64,000 nt of DNA from Cordylochernes scorpioides (GCA_030710605.1 CP092869.1:8715854-8779853); one strand, 5' to 3'; numbered from the stretch's first letter, positions 33,401 to 44,640 are shown. Program-made: numbers and translations. The notes: generated by a model from the sequence alone, not told the origin.

Positions 33401-33557
33401 CAGTAGAACTTGTATAATTTGAAAACATCTTCAATTCGAATATTTATCTTGGTCCCTAGAATTTCCTATAAATAAAATTTACGTTTTTAATTCGAATTTT
33501 TGGATAATTCTATTTTATTTCTGGTTCCTTGAGCTTCGAGTTATTCAAGTTCGACTG
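33401..33557. mobile_element. MITE of the CAGTAGAACTTG type, copy 2
   Basis: CAGTAGAACTTGTATAATTT at the left, GAGTTATTCAAGTTCGACTG at the right. Same position relative to the gypsy fragment as at 28.63 kb. Confidence 0.75.
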
Positions 33558-33559
33558 TA

Positions 33560-34050
33560 TTTTAAAATGAAACTCAAAGTGAATGATCAATGTGGAGTCA
33601 GGACACGTGAATCTCTTGATTGTGGAACCGGGAAATTTCTCGAGGAAGAGAAGATGACAACAGCGACTACCTGTTATCCCTGATGAACCGCGAATCTACC
33701 CAAAGAAAAGATAGAATAATTAATAGGGCTTCTGTGGTCTATTAAAAGCGTTTTCCTTCCCACAATGAAAAACGTAAACAAGGTACAGAACGGAGTGAAG
33801 CACAGAATACACACCGGCGAACATCCCCCTATAGAGAAGCACCCATAACAGTATCTAAAACAGAGAGAGAAATAATGCAGAAGGAAGTTGAGACCATGCT
33901 TGTAAGAAAGGTAATCTAGCCATCTGAGAATCCCTGGTCAGCCCCAGTGGTGCTGGCCAAGAAGAAAGAATGTATATTTAGATTCTGCATGGACTTACAG
34001 CAGCTATATCACATTACCAGGAAAGACGTTTTCCGTTGCCCCGCAAAAAA
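33560..34050 (+). pseudogene. Ty3/gypsy RT N-terminal fragment, copy 2
   Basis: Same sequence as 28800-29250 with extra lesions: HRIHTGEHPPIEK, a one-base shift, EIMQKEVETMLVRKVI, stop, PSENPWSAPVVLAKKK, FRFCMDLQQL. The shared MITE and flanks show that a segment of about 0.75 kb was duplicated. Confidence 0.75.
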
Positions 34051-34164
34051 AAAAAAACAAAACAAACTTAGTGAAATATAAAATGATAATGATACTAATA
34101 ATGATTAGTTAATATCAATAATGCTAAATATTTGATTTACAATGTATTAGCGCGCCATCTGTTA

Positions 34165-34378
34165 TGAAAATTAGAAACTATTATAGACGCATATTATTCT
34201 TTTAAAAATTAAAAAAGTCTAGAGCCTTTACTACAATGGAAAAAAATGGCGAAACCGCTGGGAGAGTTCACCACTGATGAGCCAGGCCCTCTCATTCATT
34301 TTTACATTACAGTAAGGACAGTAGAAATGGTTTAATTTTTAAAAGAATCATACAGGTCTATAATAGTTTAGAATTTTG
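34165..34378. repeat. Palindromic MITE, best copy of its family
   Basis: Arms (ATTATTCTTTTAAAAATTAA at about 34192 and TTAATTTTTAAAAGAATCAT at about 34332) pair. The core has GGCGAAACCGCTGGGAGAGT and GATGAGCCAGGCCCTC. Confidence 0.7.
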
Positions 34379-34436
34379 AAACAAAAATATTATTTATTTA
34401 TAACGTCAGCACATCTAGGCAACTACAATTCACCGG

Positions 34437-34600
34437 GTAGTTGGCGATCTAAGGAGACGCTCCAGGACCCTGGGTTACCTTTATGTTACTACTACTACAA
34501 TCAACAAATTATATACAGCTAGAAAGAACGGGATACATATAACCCAGGTTCCTGGAGCGCAAAACGCCAACTACCCAGGAAGTCCAGCTCACCAATATGG
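34437..34600. repeat. Two LINE 3' tails, opposite strands
   Basis: Plus-strand GCTCCAGGACCCTGGGTTAC at about 34463 followed by TACTACTACTA, then minus-strand AACCCAGGTTCCTGGAGCGC at about 34542. Confidence 0.65.
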
Positions 34601-35560
34601 ACTAGTGTTGAGCGCTTTTACTCACGTTCTGTTTAGATTGCTGAACTGAACCAGTTGTCCAGGAAACTCCATGCTTGGGTTGAGTCTGGAAAACTGACCA
34701 TAGATGTAGGATTGAGTTGGGTCAGTCCAAGCAGCTGTTTGTATCCTATGTCTATAGAATGCTGGACAGCAGAAGAGGAGATGATTAACTGCCTGTGGCT
34801 CTTCTGAACAGTGGATGAAGGTAGGGTCTGTTTCGGGATGCACACGTGTAATGTCTGCCTATACATGGCCCGTGAGGATGGTGGTGGGGGCCTCTTCATG
34901 GCGGATTTTTGGTAGTTATTTAAGGAGATGGTTTAGAGTGGAAGCAATTCTCCTGAGGGATCTGGTCGAGTAGTCTCTCTTGGGAATATAATACAGTCTA
35001 TGATGATAGAGCAGCTTCACGTGTTAGGTTTCGAGCATGAGTTCGAGGCAGGGTAGAGTATGAGTGTGGTAGGACAGAAGTAGCGGCAATTTTTGCTGCA
35101 CTGTCTGCTAGTTCATTGTTTTTGATTCCAGTGTGTCCAGGTACCCAGCACAGCCTGATGTAAGGAGCTCTGTTAAGGACTTTTATTATATTTGCCACTT
35201 ACGATGTATGTGTTGGTCCTAAGGAGCAGATAACTGCTAAAGCGGATCTACAGTCCGAGGCAATGGTCACTCCTGCTTTGGTTGGACTTATCTCCGCGGG
35301 TTTAGCTGCTGAGAGAATTGCCATGAGTTCAGCTTTAAAGGTGGTGCAGTCTGGGTGAAGCTGTAAGAGATCTGGCTGATGTTCTTTGGAAGGAAAGATG
35401 ATCGCAGTACCAACGCTTGAATCACTTTTTGATCCATCTGTGAAAATTAGTAGCGTTGTAACATCTTCTAGGTTAAAATTGAAGGAAGGGGGTCGTCTGA
35501 ATGGGGGGTATGGCAGCGCAGTAGGTCCTGGCTTGTATTCATAGTTCCCCTCCTTGATCT
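34601..35560 (-). pseudogene. 3' part of a second I-like LINE (RNase H and zinc motif)
   Basis: Minus-strand frames carry RNase H pieces (SDSSVGTAIIFPSKEH, FKAELMAILSAAKP, ASDCRSALAVICS, then after a stop CWVPGHTGIKNNELADSAAK) and the C-terminal CIHCSEEPQ-type zinc motif near 34750-34830 (HLLFCCPAF). It has about the same layout as the 7 kb LINE but diverged, so it is a different subfamily. 5' truncated. Confidence 0.75.
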
Positions 35561-35619
35561 CCTTTACGACAAAAATACCTATTTATCAAATAATAGAACC
35601 TCTTTTGAAAAATATTGTA

Positions 35620-35799
35620 CAGTAGAAACTCCATGAGAGAACATCCTGCTAGCGTACACCTCTCAATAAAGGACAGTTTTATTTATCAAAGTTACCAATT
35701 TTACTATTTAGCAACTCTCCGGTAAGAGGACAACTCTCCCTAAAGGATAATTTGTCTCTACAATTAGGTGTTGTCATCTAAAGAGAGGTAGTTCTACAG
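35620..35799. mobile_element. Tigger-like MITE (CAGTAGAAAC end)
   Basis: CAGTAGAAACTCCATGAGAG at the left and GGTAGTTCTACAG at the right, with the family's inner motifs. Confidence 0.7.
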
Positions 35800-36001
35800 T
35801 AATAAAATATACTACAAATAAATATTTCAGCTACTACCATAGAACAATTTGTTTGAAATATAAGTGAAATTAAAAGTCACAAAGAACGATCATTTATTGA
35901 TAGTGAAGAAATAAAATATTTGGTGAGAATATAAAATCACTAAACAGTTGTCCATCATATATAATCACATCAAATTTGAAATTCACACCTCGCATTCTAT
36001 A

Positions 36002-37315
36002 CGAGGTGTGTTCAAAAGGTATCGCGACTTTTGAATTTTCGCGGGTTACGTATATTCGAATTTCGATCTTTTTGTGGCTTTATGTTGGTTATCATGTCTC
36101 TCACTTATGCCGACAAGCTCGGTCATTTTGAATGTTCACTTAATTGTTGACAGCTGCTTTGCTTGTAGGTGTTCTGGATCGTCTTCGATTTTTACCTATT
36201 TAAAAAAAAATGGATCAAAGAACCGGTATCAAATTTTGTGTGAAAAACGAAATTAAGTGCGCGGATGCATTCCGAATGTTGACTGTGGCATACGGAGAAG
36301 CTACCTTGGACCGAAGCAACGTTTATCGGTGGTACAAAATGTTCTCAGAAGCCAGAGAAGATGTGAACGACGAAGAGCGTGCCGGACGCCCGAGCACTTC
36401 AACAACAGACGAAAAAATTAATGAAGTGGAGAAAATGATATTGGCCAATCGTCGAATCACCGTTAGAGAAGTCGCTGAGGTCCTAAACATATCGATTGGC
36501 TCGTGCCATTCGATTTTTATCAATGATTTGGGCATGAGACGGGTCGCCGCGAAATTCGTACCAAAATTGCTCAATTGCGACCAAAAACAGCATCGCATGA
36601 ACATTGCTAATGAGATGTTGGACTCTGTCCGCGACGACCCAAATTTGCTCAAGAGGGTCATAGCTGGTGATGAAGCGTGGGTTTATGGTTATGACGTGGA
36701 AACCAAAGCTCAATCATCTCAATGGAAGCTGCCGCACGAACCAAGACCGAAAAAAGCGCGCCAAGTTCGGTCGAATGTGAAAGTTTTGCTGACAGTTTTC
36801 TTCGATTGCAGGGGCGTGGTGCATCATGAGTTCTTGCCACAAGGTAGAACGGTCAATAAGGGATATTAACTGCAAGTTATGCGCAATTTTCGCGAAGCAA
36901 TCCGCCAAAAACGCCCGGATTTGTGGAAGAACAAAAATTGGCTTTTGCACCACGATAACGCCCCTGCTCACACATCGTTGCTTGTGCGCGACTTTTTGGC
37001 CAAAAATAACACACTAATGATGCCGCAAACACCGTATTTCCCAGATCTGGCCCCCTGTGACTTTTTCTTGTTCCCTAAACTGAAGAGGCCCATGAAAGGA
37101 TGATGTTACGCTACGCTTGACGAGATAAAGACGGCATCAAAGGGGGAGCTGAAAAAAAATGATTTTTTGAAGTGCTTCGAAGATTGGAAAAACCGTTAGC
37201 ACAAGTGTATAATATCTCATGGGGATTAATTTGAAGGGGACAAAATAGGTATTCATGAATAAATAAATAATTTTTGAAAAAACACAAAAGGCGCGATACT
37301 TTTTGAACACACCTC
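36002..37315 (+). mobile_element. mariner element with both ends
   Basis: 1,314 bp between TA dinucleotides (36000-36001 and 37316-37317). Terminal repeats CGAGGTGTGTTCAAAAGGTA and TACTTTTTGAACACACCTCA are inverted over about 27 bp with few mismatches. The length is typical of mariner. Confidence 0.92.
36210..37250 (+). pseudogene. mariner transposase (D,D34D) with four stops
   Basis: It starts MDQRTGIKFCVKNEIK, with a helix-turn-helix N-terminus (TVREVAEVLNISIGSCHSIF). Catalytic residues are all present: D154 in IAGDEAW, D249 in HHDNAPAH and D284 in DLAPCDFF, giving exactly 34 residues between the last two. TAA at 36867 is the first stop. After it the frame continues unchanged, with further stops near 37101, 37197 and 37228, each consistent with a single base change. 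No frameshift was seen, so it is a recently dead copy. Confidence 0.88.
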
Positions 37316-37519
37316 ATACACGCCATTTTTATTTTCATGTTCAAATAAATATAACTGTTAAATGGCAGATATTACAAAATTTATTGATTTAATTTGATTA
37401 AATTTTGATGAGATATTTTCTGTTTTTCAAAATATATTTGAAAACTTCAAATAAATATCAGAAATGAATGCCGTTCTCTACTGAATTTTGAAAGGAATAA
37501 TCTAATAAATTGGCGCTAC

Positions 37520-38050
37520 TTCTTTTCTACCACACTCATACTCCACCTTTCCTCGAACTCATGCTCGAAACCTAACACGTCAGGCTGCTCTATCATCATG
37601 GACTGTATTATATTCCCAAGAGACCATTCGACCAGATCCTTCAGGAGAATTGCTGCCACTTCAAGCCTTCTCCTCAAATTTCTACCAGAAATCCGCCATG
37701 GAGAGGTCCCCCACCACCATCCTCACGGGCCATGGCCAAGTACTGGCAGACATTACACGTGTGCATCCCTAAACAGATCCTACCTGCATCCACTGTTCAG
37801 AAGAGCCACACTCGGATGATCATCTTCGCTTCAGCTGTCCAGCATTCCTAAGACATAGGATACAGACAGTTGTTTGGACTGATCCACCTCAATTCTACAT
37901 TTAAGGTCAGCCTTTCAGACTCAAACGCAGCAAGGAATTTCAACTGGGTCAGCTCAGCAATCTAAACAGGACGTGAGTAAAAGCGCTCAACACTAGTCCA
38001 TACTAGTGATCTGCACTCCCCGGGAAGTTGGCGTTCTGCGCTCCCTTTGT
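37520..38050 (+). pseudogene. 3' end of the second I-like LINE subfamily, plus strand
   Basis: Frames give HARNLTRQAALSSWTV, TTILTGHGQVLADITRV, CIHCSEEPHSDDHLRFSCP and a 3' UTR with CCGGGAAGTTGGCGTTCTGC. It parallels 34601-35200 on the other strand. Stops and a frameshift are present. Confidence 0.7.
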
Positions 38051-38299
38051 TATAAATATATCTCTTTTATAAAATAGATAATGCCTTTAGGACTTAAATT
38101 TAAATTCAATTTAGAGGTATTAAAACTTGAAATTAAATTACAAATCCTCAATAAAACCTCTTTTTTCCCAGAGAGGTATTCAAATTTGAAAAATTACTAT
38201 TATTCAATTGGTTGTGATCCTAGTTTTCATACCTACATGTGTCATATACCCATGATACAAATATTTGGTTCAGTTGGTGTTCAAAAATAGTGAAATTGT

Positions 38300-38384
38300 G
38301 ATACATAACCCAGGCTCCTAGAGCGCATAATAAAATATAAAATTCTGATTAAACAGAATATATTATTACAATATATCCCTATAT
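38300..38384. repeat. LINE 3' tail fragment
   Basis: AACCCAGGCTCCTAGAGCGC (minus-strand tail) followed by an A/T-rich run also seen at 11.53-11.62 kb. Confidence 0.5.
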
Positions 38385-38451
38385 ATAGTCACGACCGTCT
38401 TTCCTCATCGGCCTCTGTCACGGATGCGCGCGCATCTACTAAAAAAAAAAC

Positions 38452-38538
38452 TCCCTCGAGCCGGATTTGAACCAGCGACCTAAGGATCACTGTTGTAACA
38501 TCTACAGTCTTCCGCTCTGCCAACTGAGCTATCGAAGG
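38452..38538 (-). tRNA. tRNA-Tyr(GTA) with intron
   Basis: On the minus strand: acceptor CCTTCGA/TCGAGGG, D-arm TAGCTCAGTTGGCAGAGC, anticodon CTGTA followed by an intron of about 13 nt, then ATCCTTAGGTCGC and B box GGTTCAAATCC. An intron one base 3' of the anticodon is the rule for eukaryotic tRNA-Tyr. One anticodon-stem pair is A-C mismatched. A T10 run follows on the minus strand. It lies between Helitron 5' segments, so it is probably captured; it may be functional or a recent pseudogene. Confidence 0.82.
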
Positions 38539-38690
38539 ATAAAACTGCATGAATAAGTTTACCTTATAAAGTCAACTAATCCTATTTCTACACAAAATGT
38601 ACTCATACATATATTATATTATATTATCAACATATATAGTCACGACCGTTTTCCACCGTCATGTCACGGATGCGCGCGCATCATCATTAT

Positions 38691-38757
38691 GATCATTATC
38701 ATTATCTAATGATAATAATAATAATAATTATTATTATTATTATATTATTATTAATAT
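38691..38757. repeat. (ATT/AAT)n palindromic microsatellite
   Basis: ATCATTATC and AATAAT units followed by ATTATT units that pair with them. Confidence 0.85.
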
Positions 38758-38939
38758 ATATATAGTCACGACCGTCTTTCCTCAATTCCTCATTGCTGTC
38801 ACGGATGCGCGCGCACAGGGAGGCCACGTGCTCGCCGGCAGCCAACGGGCGCGCGCCGCCGGCATTTCGTCATAGATTATAAACACAAGGTAATAAGGCC
38901 AAATAAAAAATAGTGTGTGATAAGGCACAATTTGGATTA

Positions 38940-39294
38940 TCTACTTATATAATTGCCTTATTCTGTCAGTGTGAAGTTCACTGTGTGAAGTTCACGGATA
39001 GATTTTGGTCAGAATGGATAAAATAAAAAAAGTGTCAAGGGATGGGAATCGAACCCACGACCTTCCGCTTACCGGGCAGATGCCATGACCACTAGGCTAC
39101 CCTGGACATATTTTTCCGTTCACATTTTTATTTTTATATTTTCAAGACACACACAGTTTGGGGCGGGACGTTTCACAAGAGAGACATCCACGGCGCCAAT
39201 TTATAATTGTAACGAAAAGTATTTCAATTAAAACATTTTAAAAATATATACGCACTCGGGTAAAACCCGGGCGTTGCCCGGGCCATTCGTCTAG
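38940..39294 (+). mobile_element. Helitron with tRNA-like cargo, precise ends
   Basis: A|TCTACTTATATAATTGCC at 38940 and GGCCATTCGTCTAG|T at 39294; hairpin CCCGGGCGTTGCCCGGG. 355 bp. Same terminal type as 33041-33342 but with a different tRNA-like sequence in the opposite orientation. Confidence 0.82.
39033..39107 (-). tRNA. tRNA-like sequence, isotype uncertain
   Basis: The 75-nt minus-strand cloverleaf has acceptor GTCCAGG/CCTTGAC (one mismatch), D-arm GCCTAGTGGTCATGGC, anticodon stem TCTGC/GCGGA with loop CCGGTAA, and B box GGTTCGATTCC. The loop lacks the expected U33 and would read GGT, which is not a normal eukaryotic anticodon. A T-run follows. Likely a degenerate tRNA or tRNA-derived SINE head. 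Confidence 0.6.
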
Positions 39295-39297
39295 TAT

Positions 39298-39650
39298 ATA
39301 TATAGTCACGAGAGTCTTTCCTGATCAGTCAGTCATTGGCCGGCCGCCTCTGTCACGGATGCGCGTACAGGGAGGTCACGTGCTCGCCGGCAGCCAACTG
39401 GCGCGCGCCGCCGGCAGGGGGGGGGGGGCATTATGTCTCTCAAGGTCACCTACGCGCCAACGATGACACGTGATCGTAGTCGTCCAATAGGAGGGCGCCG
39501 GCCATCCGTGACAGAGGCGGCCTATAACTGATTGATTAGGATTAGGATATGCATTTAATTAAGGCGCCAATTTATAATTTTAACAAATAGTATTTGAATA
39601 AAAACATTCAATAGGGTAAAACACGGGCGTTGCCCGGGTCATTCGGCTAG
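39298..39650 (+). mobile_element. Helitron (TATATAGTCACGAGAGTC start)
   Basis: The 3' end has hairpin ACGGGCGTTGCCCGGGT and TCATTCGGCTAG at 39650, followed by T. It carries GC-rich cargo with a G-run at 39417-39428 and CACGTGCTCGCCGGCAGCCA. Confidence 0.65.
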
Positions 39651-39847
39651 TATTTACATATGGCTGATATTGAATACACACATTATTCTGTTAGTTGATA
39701 TTTCTGCGTTCATTCCACTTGTGTAATCGATATATCTTTAAGTGCTAATCTTTGTAAGCTCCAGGAACCTAAGAAATTAACTAGAGAAATATAAGTATGT
39801 GGAAAATAATAATTTTGATATCAATAAAAAAAATAATTTGTTTTGAG

Positions 39848-40451
39848 ATGTCAGAAAGAAAAAAAAAGCAAGATATATTACTTTGACATCGTCCATATAG
39901 AAGAATGCTCGATCTGTCTGCTCGATATCAAGGAAAGAGCATTCCCAGAATGTTGCCAACATCAGTTCTGTCTGGAATGCTTGAAAGAAGCCGCGAAACA
40001 TCGAAAAACATGTCCTATTTGTCGCCGTTAATTTAAAAGAATTATTTTCAATGTCCATGGCGTTAGTGATTATGACACAATCCATGTTGAGAGGCCCCAA
40101 AATGCTACAATAGCCGGAATTCTCAGTAGAATTGAAGTCTTACGTGAAGAACACATTGAACTACGTATTGAGGCACTTTTTTGGAGACAAGAAAATTTGA
40201 GACTGCGAAGACATATAGCCACTTTAAGAATACTAAGACAAATGCTTCTAGAACAACATGGTGAAACTGATGCAGCCCACCAAAGACATAGAGAATCTGA
40301 CCATGATGACCTGGAAATTGATGCCGAGAGACAAATAACTACAGATTCAGATAATGAACCTGAAATTAAACATGTCACCTCTGAAGAAATAGCAATTAGA
40401 ATTCTGTGTATCAGAAACTGTTGTACGCTACAACAAAGAAAAATATTTTAA
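39848..40451 (+). pseudogene. Topors-like RING gene copy 2, stop after RING
   Basis: The RING reads CSICLLDIKERAFPECC, QHQFCLEC, TCPIC and then a TAA (at about 40029) where copy 1 has a glutamate codon. The downstream frame resumes (VSDYDTIHVERPQNAT, then RQMLLEQHGETDAAHQRHR) to 40451. The candidate ATG at 39848 is out of phase with the RING because of its A-run, in the opposite sense to copy 1. The C-terminal repeat unit is single here. Non-functional as read. Confidence 0.65.
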
Positions 40452-41013
40452 AAATTTTGAATTCATTTATAGTCTACTATAGCCTTTAATATTCGATACG
40501 AATTGAAAATTATAAAGTTATTATATATTTTTGTATATATATTTTTTTGTAAAATATACTAAAATAATAAACGTTTTTGTGTTTGATGCTGGGAAAATAT
40601 TTGTAATTCAAAGAATATCTCTCTCTATATATAAAAGTTAATGTATGTATATGATATTAATATGTTATGATTATTTTGTTTTGTTGTTGAAAAATATAGA
40701 GAATTGAAAGTGCAGTCGTAAAAATAGGAAAGATTATTATTTACCTATCAAGTAGTTTTTATTTTGAATTACTCGAAGAAAATTACACATGCAATTATTT
40801 TTCACAGTAAAATAGAATTTATAAAATGAATTCTATATTCGTGAATTAAAAAATAGGTAGGTAAATTATACATATTTACATCAATATTCAAATTGTGATC
40901 ATAAAAAAGTAGAATTATCAAGGAATGAGAATACAATATTTAAAATATAGATATATTTGAGTTTTAGATTATATAATATATATCATGTGTATAAGTGTAT
41001 ATAATATAGTGTA

Positions 41014-41174
41014 CAGTAGAACCTCCATGAGAGGACACATTTGTATAAAGGCCAGTTTTTATATTTGCAAAATTACCATTTCTACTATTTACCAACTCTC
41101 GGGTAAGAAGACACTTCTCCCTAAAGAACACTTTAGTTCTGAAATTAGGTGTTCTTTACAGGGAGGACATACTG
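41014..41174. mobile_element. Tigger-like MITE, block B copy
   Basis: Counterpart of 22894-23052 with the same ends and motifs. Confidence 0.75.
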
Positions 41175-41826
41175 TATATGTAAATATAAATATCTCTATA
41201 TAAAAGTAAATGTATATATGTATATATGCTTGTCCGCTATGCACTTTCTCAACACTTAATTAATCTGCCTGAAATCTTAACAGTATATAAAGTTAAGACT
41301 GGAATAGATTTTTGTCATATTCCCAACCAAGAAAAATAAAATTGGCCAAATAATAAAATTATACATAATTTAAGTAAAATAATTATAACAAAAGTATTGT
41401 GTGATTTTTAATAGGCATCAACAAGGTTTTCTCTGCGAAACATTCACACGAGCAGCATATACAAATAAGAAATACGATTTTAAAAACCTCACTCTTTTCC
41501 ATTTAAACTTCTAATAAAAATTTAATGAGTACAACAAGTAGGTGTATATATGAAGTTATAGCGTGAAATATAAGCTAATAAAAACTTATTCAAATAAAAC
41601 CAATAACTAATTTACTTTTTTTGTGGGAAAAAAACATTAGCGATCTGGAATAAATCCGTCCCCATAATTTGAAAATAGTCAAATATCAGAGATCAACTTT
41701 ATCAATTTGTTTTCATATAGCCTGATGTGTGCTAATATTACTTCATATGTTTGTTAATAATGCATCTTATGAAATTTTCATCCAAGGGATATTATATCCG
41801 AAGAAAATTCAAATTTAACAAGTGTA

Positions 41827-42028
41827 TTAGTTTTTTTATTTCAAAACGCTAGCTTTCAAGCGAAAATCGCTCTTCAAGGGTCTTAATAAAACATCGACTC
41901 TATCCTACAAGAAATATTTACAAAAACATACGTGCGTAGCGTGGATATTTACAACTGAAATTCAAATTGATATGTAATTTGAATGAAGAGCGATTTTCGC
42001 TTGAAAGCTAGCGTTTTGAAATGAAAAG
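41827..42028. repeat. Palindromic MITE, block B copy
   Basis: AACGCTAGCTTTCAAGCG arm and its complement; counterpart of 23692-23895. Confidence 0.78.
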
Positions 42029-42489
42029 AAACTCATTGTGGGAAAATATTTTGTTATTTTGAAGTGATTTTCACAATTTTATCATGAACAGGTGTATTAG
42101 ACTAATTTACCTATTTTAAAGAATTGATTGATTCTGAAATATTGCTGTATCATGTTTGATAGCCAAAAACAAAATACTTTCAAGGAGGTTCTACTGTCTA
42201 ATGCATTATTATAATAAAACTAGAATAATAGCCTGTTCTACAAACAGTTGTAGTATGACAATCAGTTCTGAGAATTATTAAAGTTTACAAATTAATAAGC
42301 TAAAAATGAAGTACATAAATGTCTGTATATTTCTCTCTAAATAATATTTACTTCCCAAATGTATATTAATGGGAAAACCTGCACGAGATATAATGTTTAA
42401 CATAATTATTTTATGTATATTTCCCAATATATATGACTATATATTTAATCAAATATCCTCATTTATATTCAAGTTTATAAAGGAATATA

Positions 42490-42651
42490 CAGTAGAAGCT
42501 CCTGGTAAAGGACAACACCTAATTACAGAGCTAAAGTGTCCTTTAGGGAGAGGTGTCCTCTTACCAGAGAGTTGCTAGATAGTAGAAATGGTAACTTTGC
42601 AAATAAAAACTGTCCTTTGTAGAGATATGTCCTCTCATTGAGGTTCTACTG
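42490..42651. mobile_element. Tigger-like MITE, block B copy (reverse)
   Basis: CAGTAGAAGCTCCTGGTAAA at the left and GAGGTTCTACTG at the right; counterpart of 25094-25270. Confidence 0.75.
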
Positions 42652-43065
42652 TATATTAAAATGACTTTCCGAAATTTTCAACATACCAATTCACCATAAA
42701 AATTGAAAATTTTGAAAATATCTTTAAAAATGTGCCACTTATAAAATAAAAGAACCATGATCCATTTGATTGAAATAGCCATAAAACGCGAATTTAAATG
42801 GCAATTTCCAGGTTTTTAACTGAGTGAATTTTTACTTCAATGTGTATGTATGAAATAAAATGCTGTTTTAAGTTAAATATTATTCGCTACAATTATATTT
42901 GGACACTGCTTCTCACAGGTTCTCCTAGAGCAATTGTTTGACCTAAAATGATGCATTAACAAATATTGTTTATTATGAATATATTTATTGAAACTAAATA
43001 TTCAAAATAAAACACAAAATGATGATAATAGAAATAATGATATGTTAATTTCAATCATGAAGTTT

Positions 43066-43660
43066 ATTTTTTAGAGTTAAGGTGATATAATAATAATAAT
43101 ATAAATATAGCATTCGTCAAAATAATATTCGGCTGGCAAACATTTACTCGGGAAGAAGCTGGGTGAAGCCAGGCCATGCAGTTATAGTGTATGATAATTA
43201 TGAACATTAAAAAAACCCATATTGTGCAAAATTGTTTGTTATTTATCTAATTGTAGGGTTTGAACAAATAGCCTTCAAGTTCCCCAAGTTCCAAAACCAC
43301 TAAATTAGGTACCGCTTGAAAAGACCAAACTAGTTTATGATAATTGCAACAATGAATAATATTTGAAGGTTATTCACATATTAAACAAATAGTTAATGAA
43401 GGATTCAATCCCGGTTCATTACAATAGGCTGCATCTTTTTTTAGCTACTTTCAACTTAAAAAGGTTAATGTGCTTTTTTAAAAATATAAAACCAAAAAGT
43501 GTTGGTTGCAGACTTTTACCGCTTGGGCGCAGCACTGGTCACGACGATAAATGAATTTGATTGGTTAATAATATACACGTGGTTTGTTTACACGATGAAT
43601 GTTAGTTTGTTTACACGATTAATGTTAATTTGTTTACAGATGCATGTTTTTAAAAGGTAA
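43066..43660. other. Non-coding stretch
   Basis: A/T-rich. An old Helitron-like end (ACTCGGGAAGAAGCTGGGTG) lies near 43148, and GATTCAATCCCGGTTC near 43404 is only a weak B-box resemblance. No gene seen. Confidence 0.5.
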
Positions 43661-44640
43661 GATTATCCGGGAGACCCCGAGACATTTGGCCAGATCTGAA
43701 ATATGACGTCACGATGACGTGCGATGTAAACAAAGGTTATGATTGATTCATTGTTTTTTTTAAACAAGATTTAATTATTAATATTTTAAATACCTGTGAT
43801 TAATTTATAGTGTCAATATATTTATAAAGGACTTTTTATTTTCATAATTTTATATTAGCAATTTTTTAATTATGTTTTAGCGCCAACATAAACAAAGAAA
43901 TACTGGCGTAATACGTTCCAATGGTGCCAACGGTGATATTTATAAATAGGCATATACAAAAAAATAAAAATTATAAAATTAATATTAATATAAATTTCAT
44001 TAGCTTAACCTAACCTAATTGAACCTAACCTAAACGAACCTGAACCTAACCTTAAACGAACCTAATCTGAACCTAACCTAAACGAACCTAATCTGAACCT
44101 AACCTAAACGAACCTAACCTAACCTAAATGAACCTGAACCTAACCTTAAACGAACCTAAACCTAACCTGAACTTAACTTAACCTTAACCGAACCTAAACC
44201 TAACCTGAACGAACCTGAACCTAACCTAACCTTAAACGAACCTAAACCTAACTTAAACTAACCTAAATTAATTACGAAATTTTAATATTAATTAATAATT
44301 AATTTTATAATAATTTAAAATATCGGGGACACCATTGCTCTCACGGTATTAACATCGTGTGCATTCATAACACACACGTGTTTACAATTGCGCTAAATAT
44401 TTTCGAAAAAATTTCTAATTTAAAATAGAAGGCCATTTAGACAAAAAATAAATATAGTGAAAATATAAATTAATCACAGGTATATTTAAAATATTAATAA
44501 TCAAATATTGTGTGTGTGTGTGTGTGTTAAAAAAAAACAACGAATCAATCATAACCTTTGTTTACATTGCGCGTCATCCTGACGTCAACGTGACGTCATA
44601 TTTCAGATCTGGCCAAATGTCTCGGTGTCACCCGATTATC
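43661..44640. mobile_element. Long-TIR element enclosing a telomere-like array
   Basis: Left end GATTATCCGGGAGACCCCGA and right end GGTGTCACCCGATTATC are inverted. Pairing continues inward through GAGACATTTGGCCAGATCTG, ATGACGTCA and ACCTGTGATTAATTTATA for about 155-185 bp per side. The centre (44005-44274) is a degenerate CCTAA-type array. There is no transposase. It could be a foldback element or a large MITE. Confidence 0.7.
44005..44274. repeat. Degenerate (CCTAA)n telomere-like array
   Basis: Repeats such as AACCTAACCTAA interspersed with ACGAACCTGAACC-type variants. CCTAA is the complement of the arthropod telomere unit TTAGG. The irregular spacing shows it is an interstitial, decayed or minisatellite-like array, not a terminal telomere. 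Confidence 0.7.

Larger units (their letters stand above)
38385..38939 (+). mobile_element. Nested Helitron 5' parts (TATATAGTCACGACCGT)
   Basis: The 5' segment TATATAGTCACGACCGTCTT occurs at about 38389 and 38759, with a variant at 38635 (GTCACGACCGTTTTCC). Each is followed by GTCACGGATGCGCGCGCA. The last has the GC-rich cargo CACGTGCTCGCCGGCAGCCA, which recurs at 39378. These starts lack their own 3' ends, indicating serial insertion or truncation. Confidence 0.6.
39672..43065. repeat. Paralogous block B (mostly empty-site version of block A)
   Basis: It begins TTGATATTTCTGCGTTCATT and ends near AATATTCAAAATAAAACACA. It contains the RING copy, the same MITEs in the same order, and single uninterrupted sites where A has the hammerhead repeat (about 40.635 kb), R1-like LINE (about 40.67 kb), gypsy element (40.95 kb) and hAT (about 43.01 kb). 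Confidence 0.75.

Noticed and set aside
43400-43430. Possible tRNA B box (GATTCAATCCCGG)
   Set aside because: No A box, cloverleaf or T-run terminator around it.
44005-44274. Genuine telomere or chromosome end
   Set aside because: The array is degenerate, short, enclosed by inverted repeats and followed by 20 kb of ordinary sequence.
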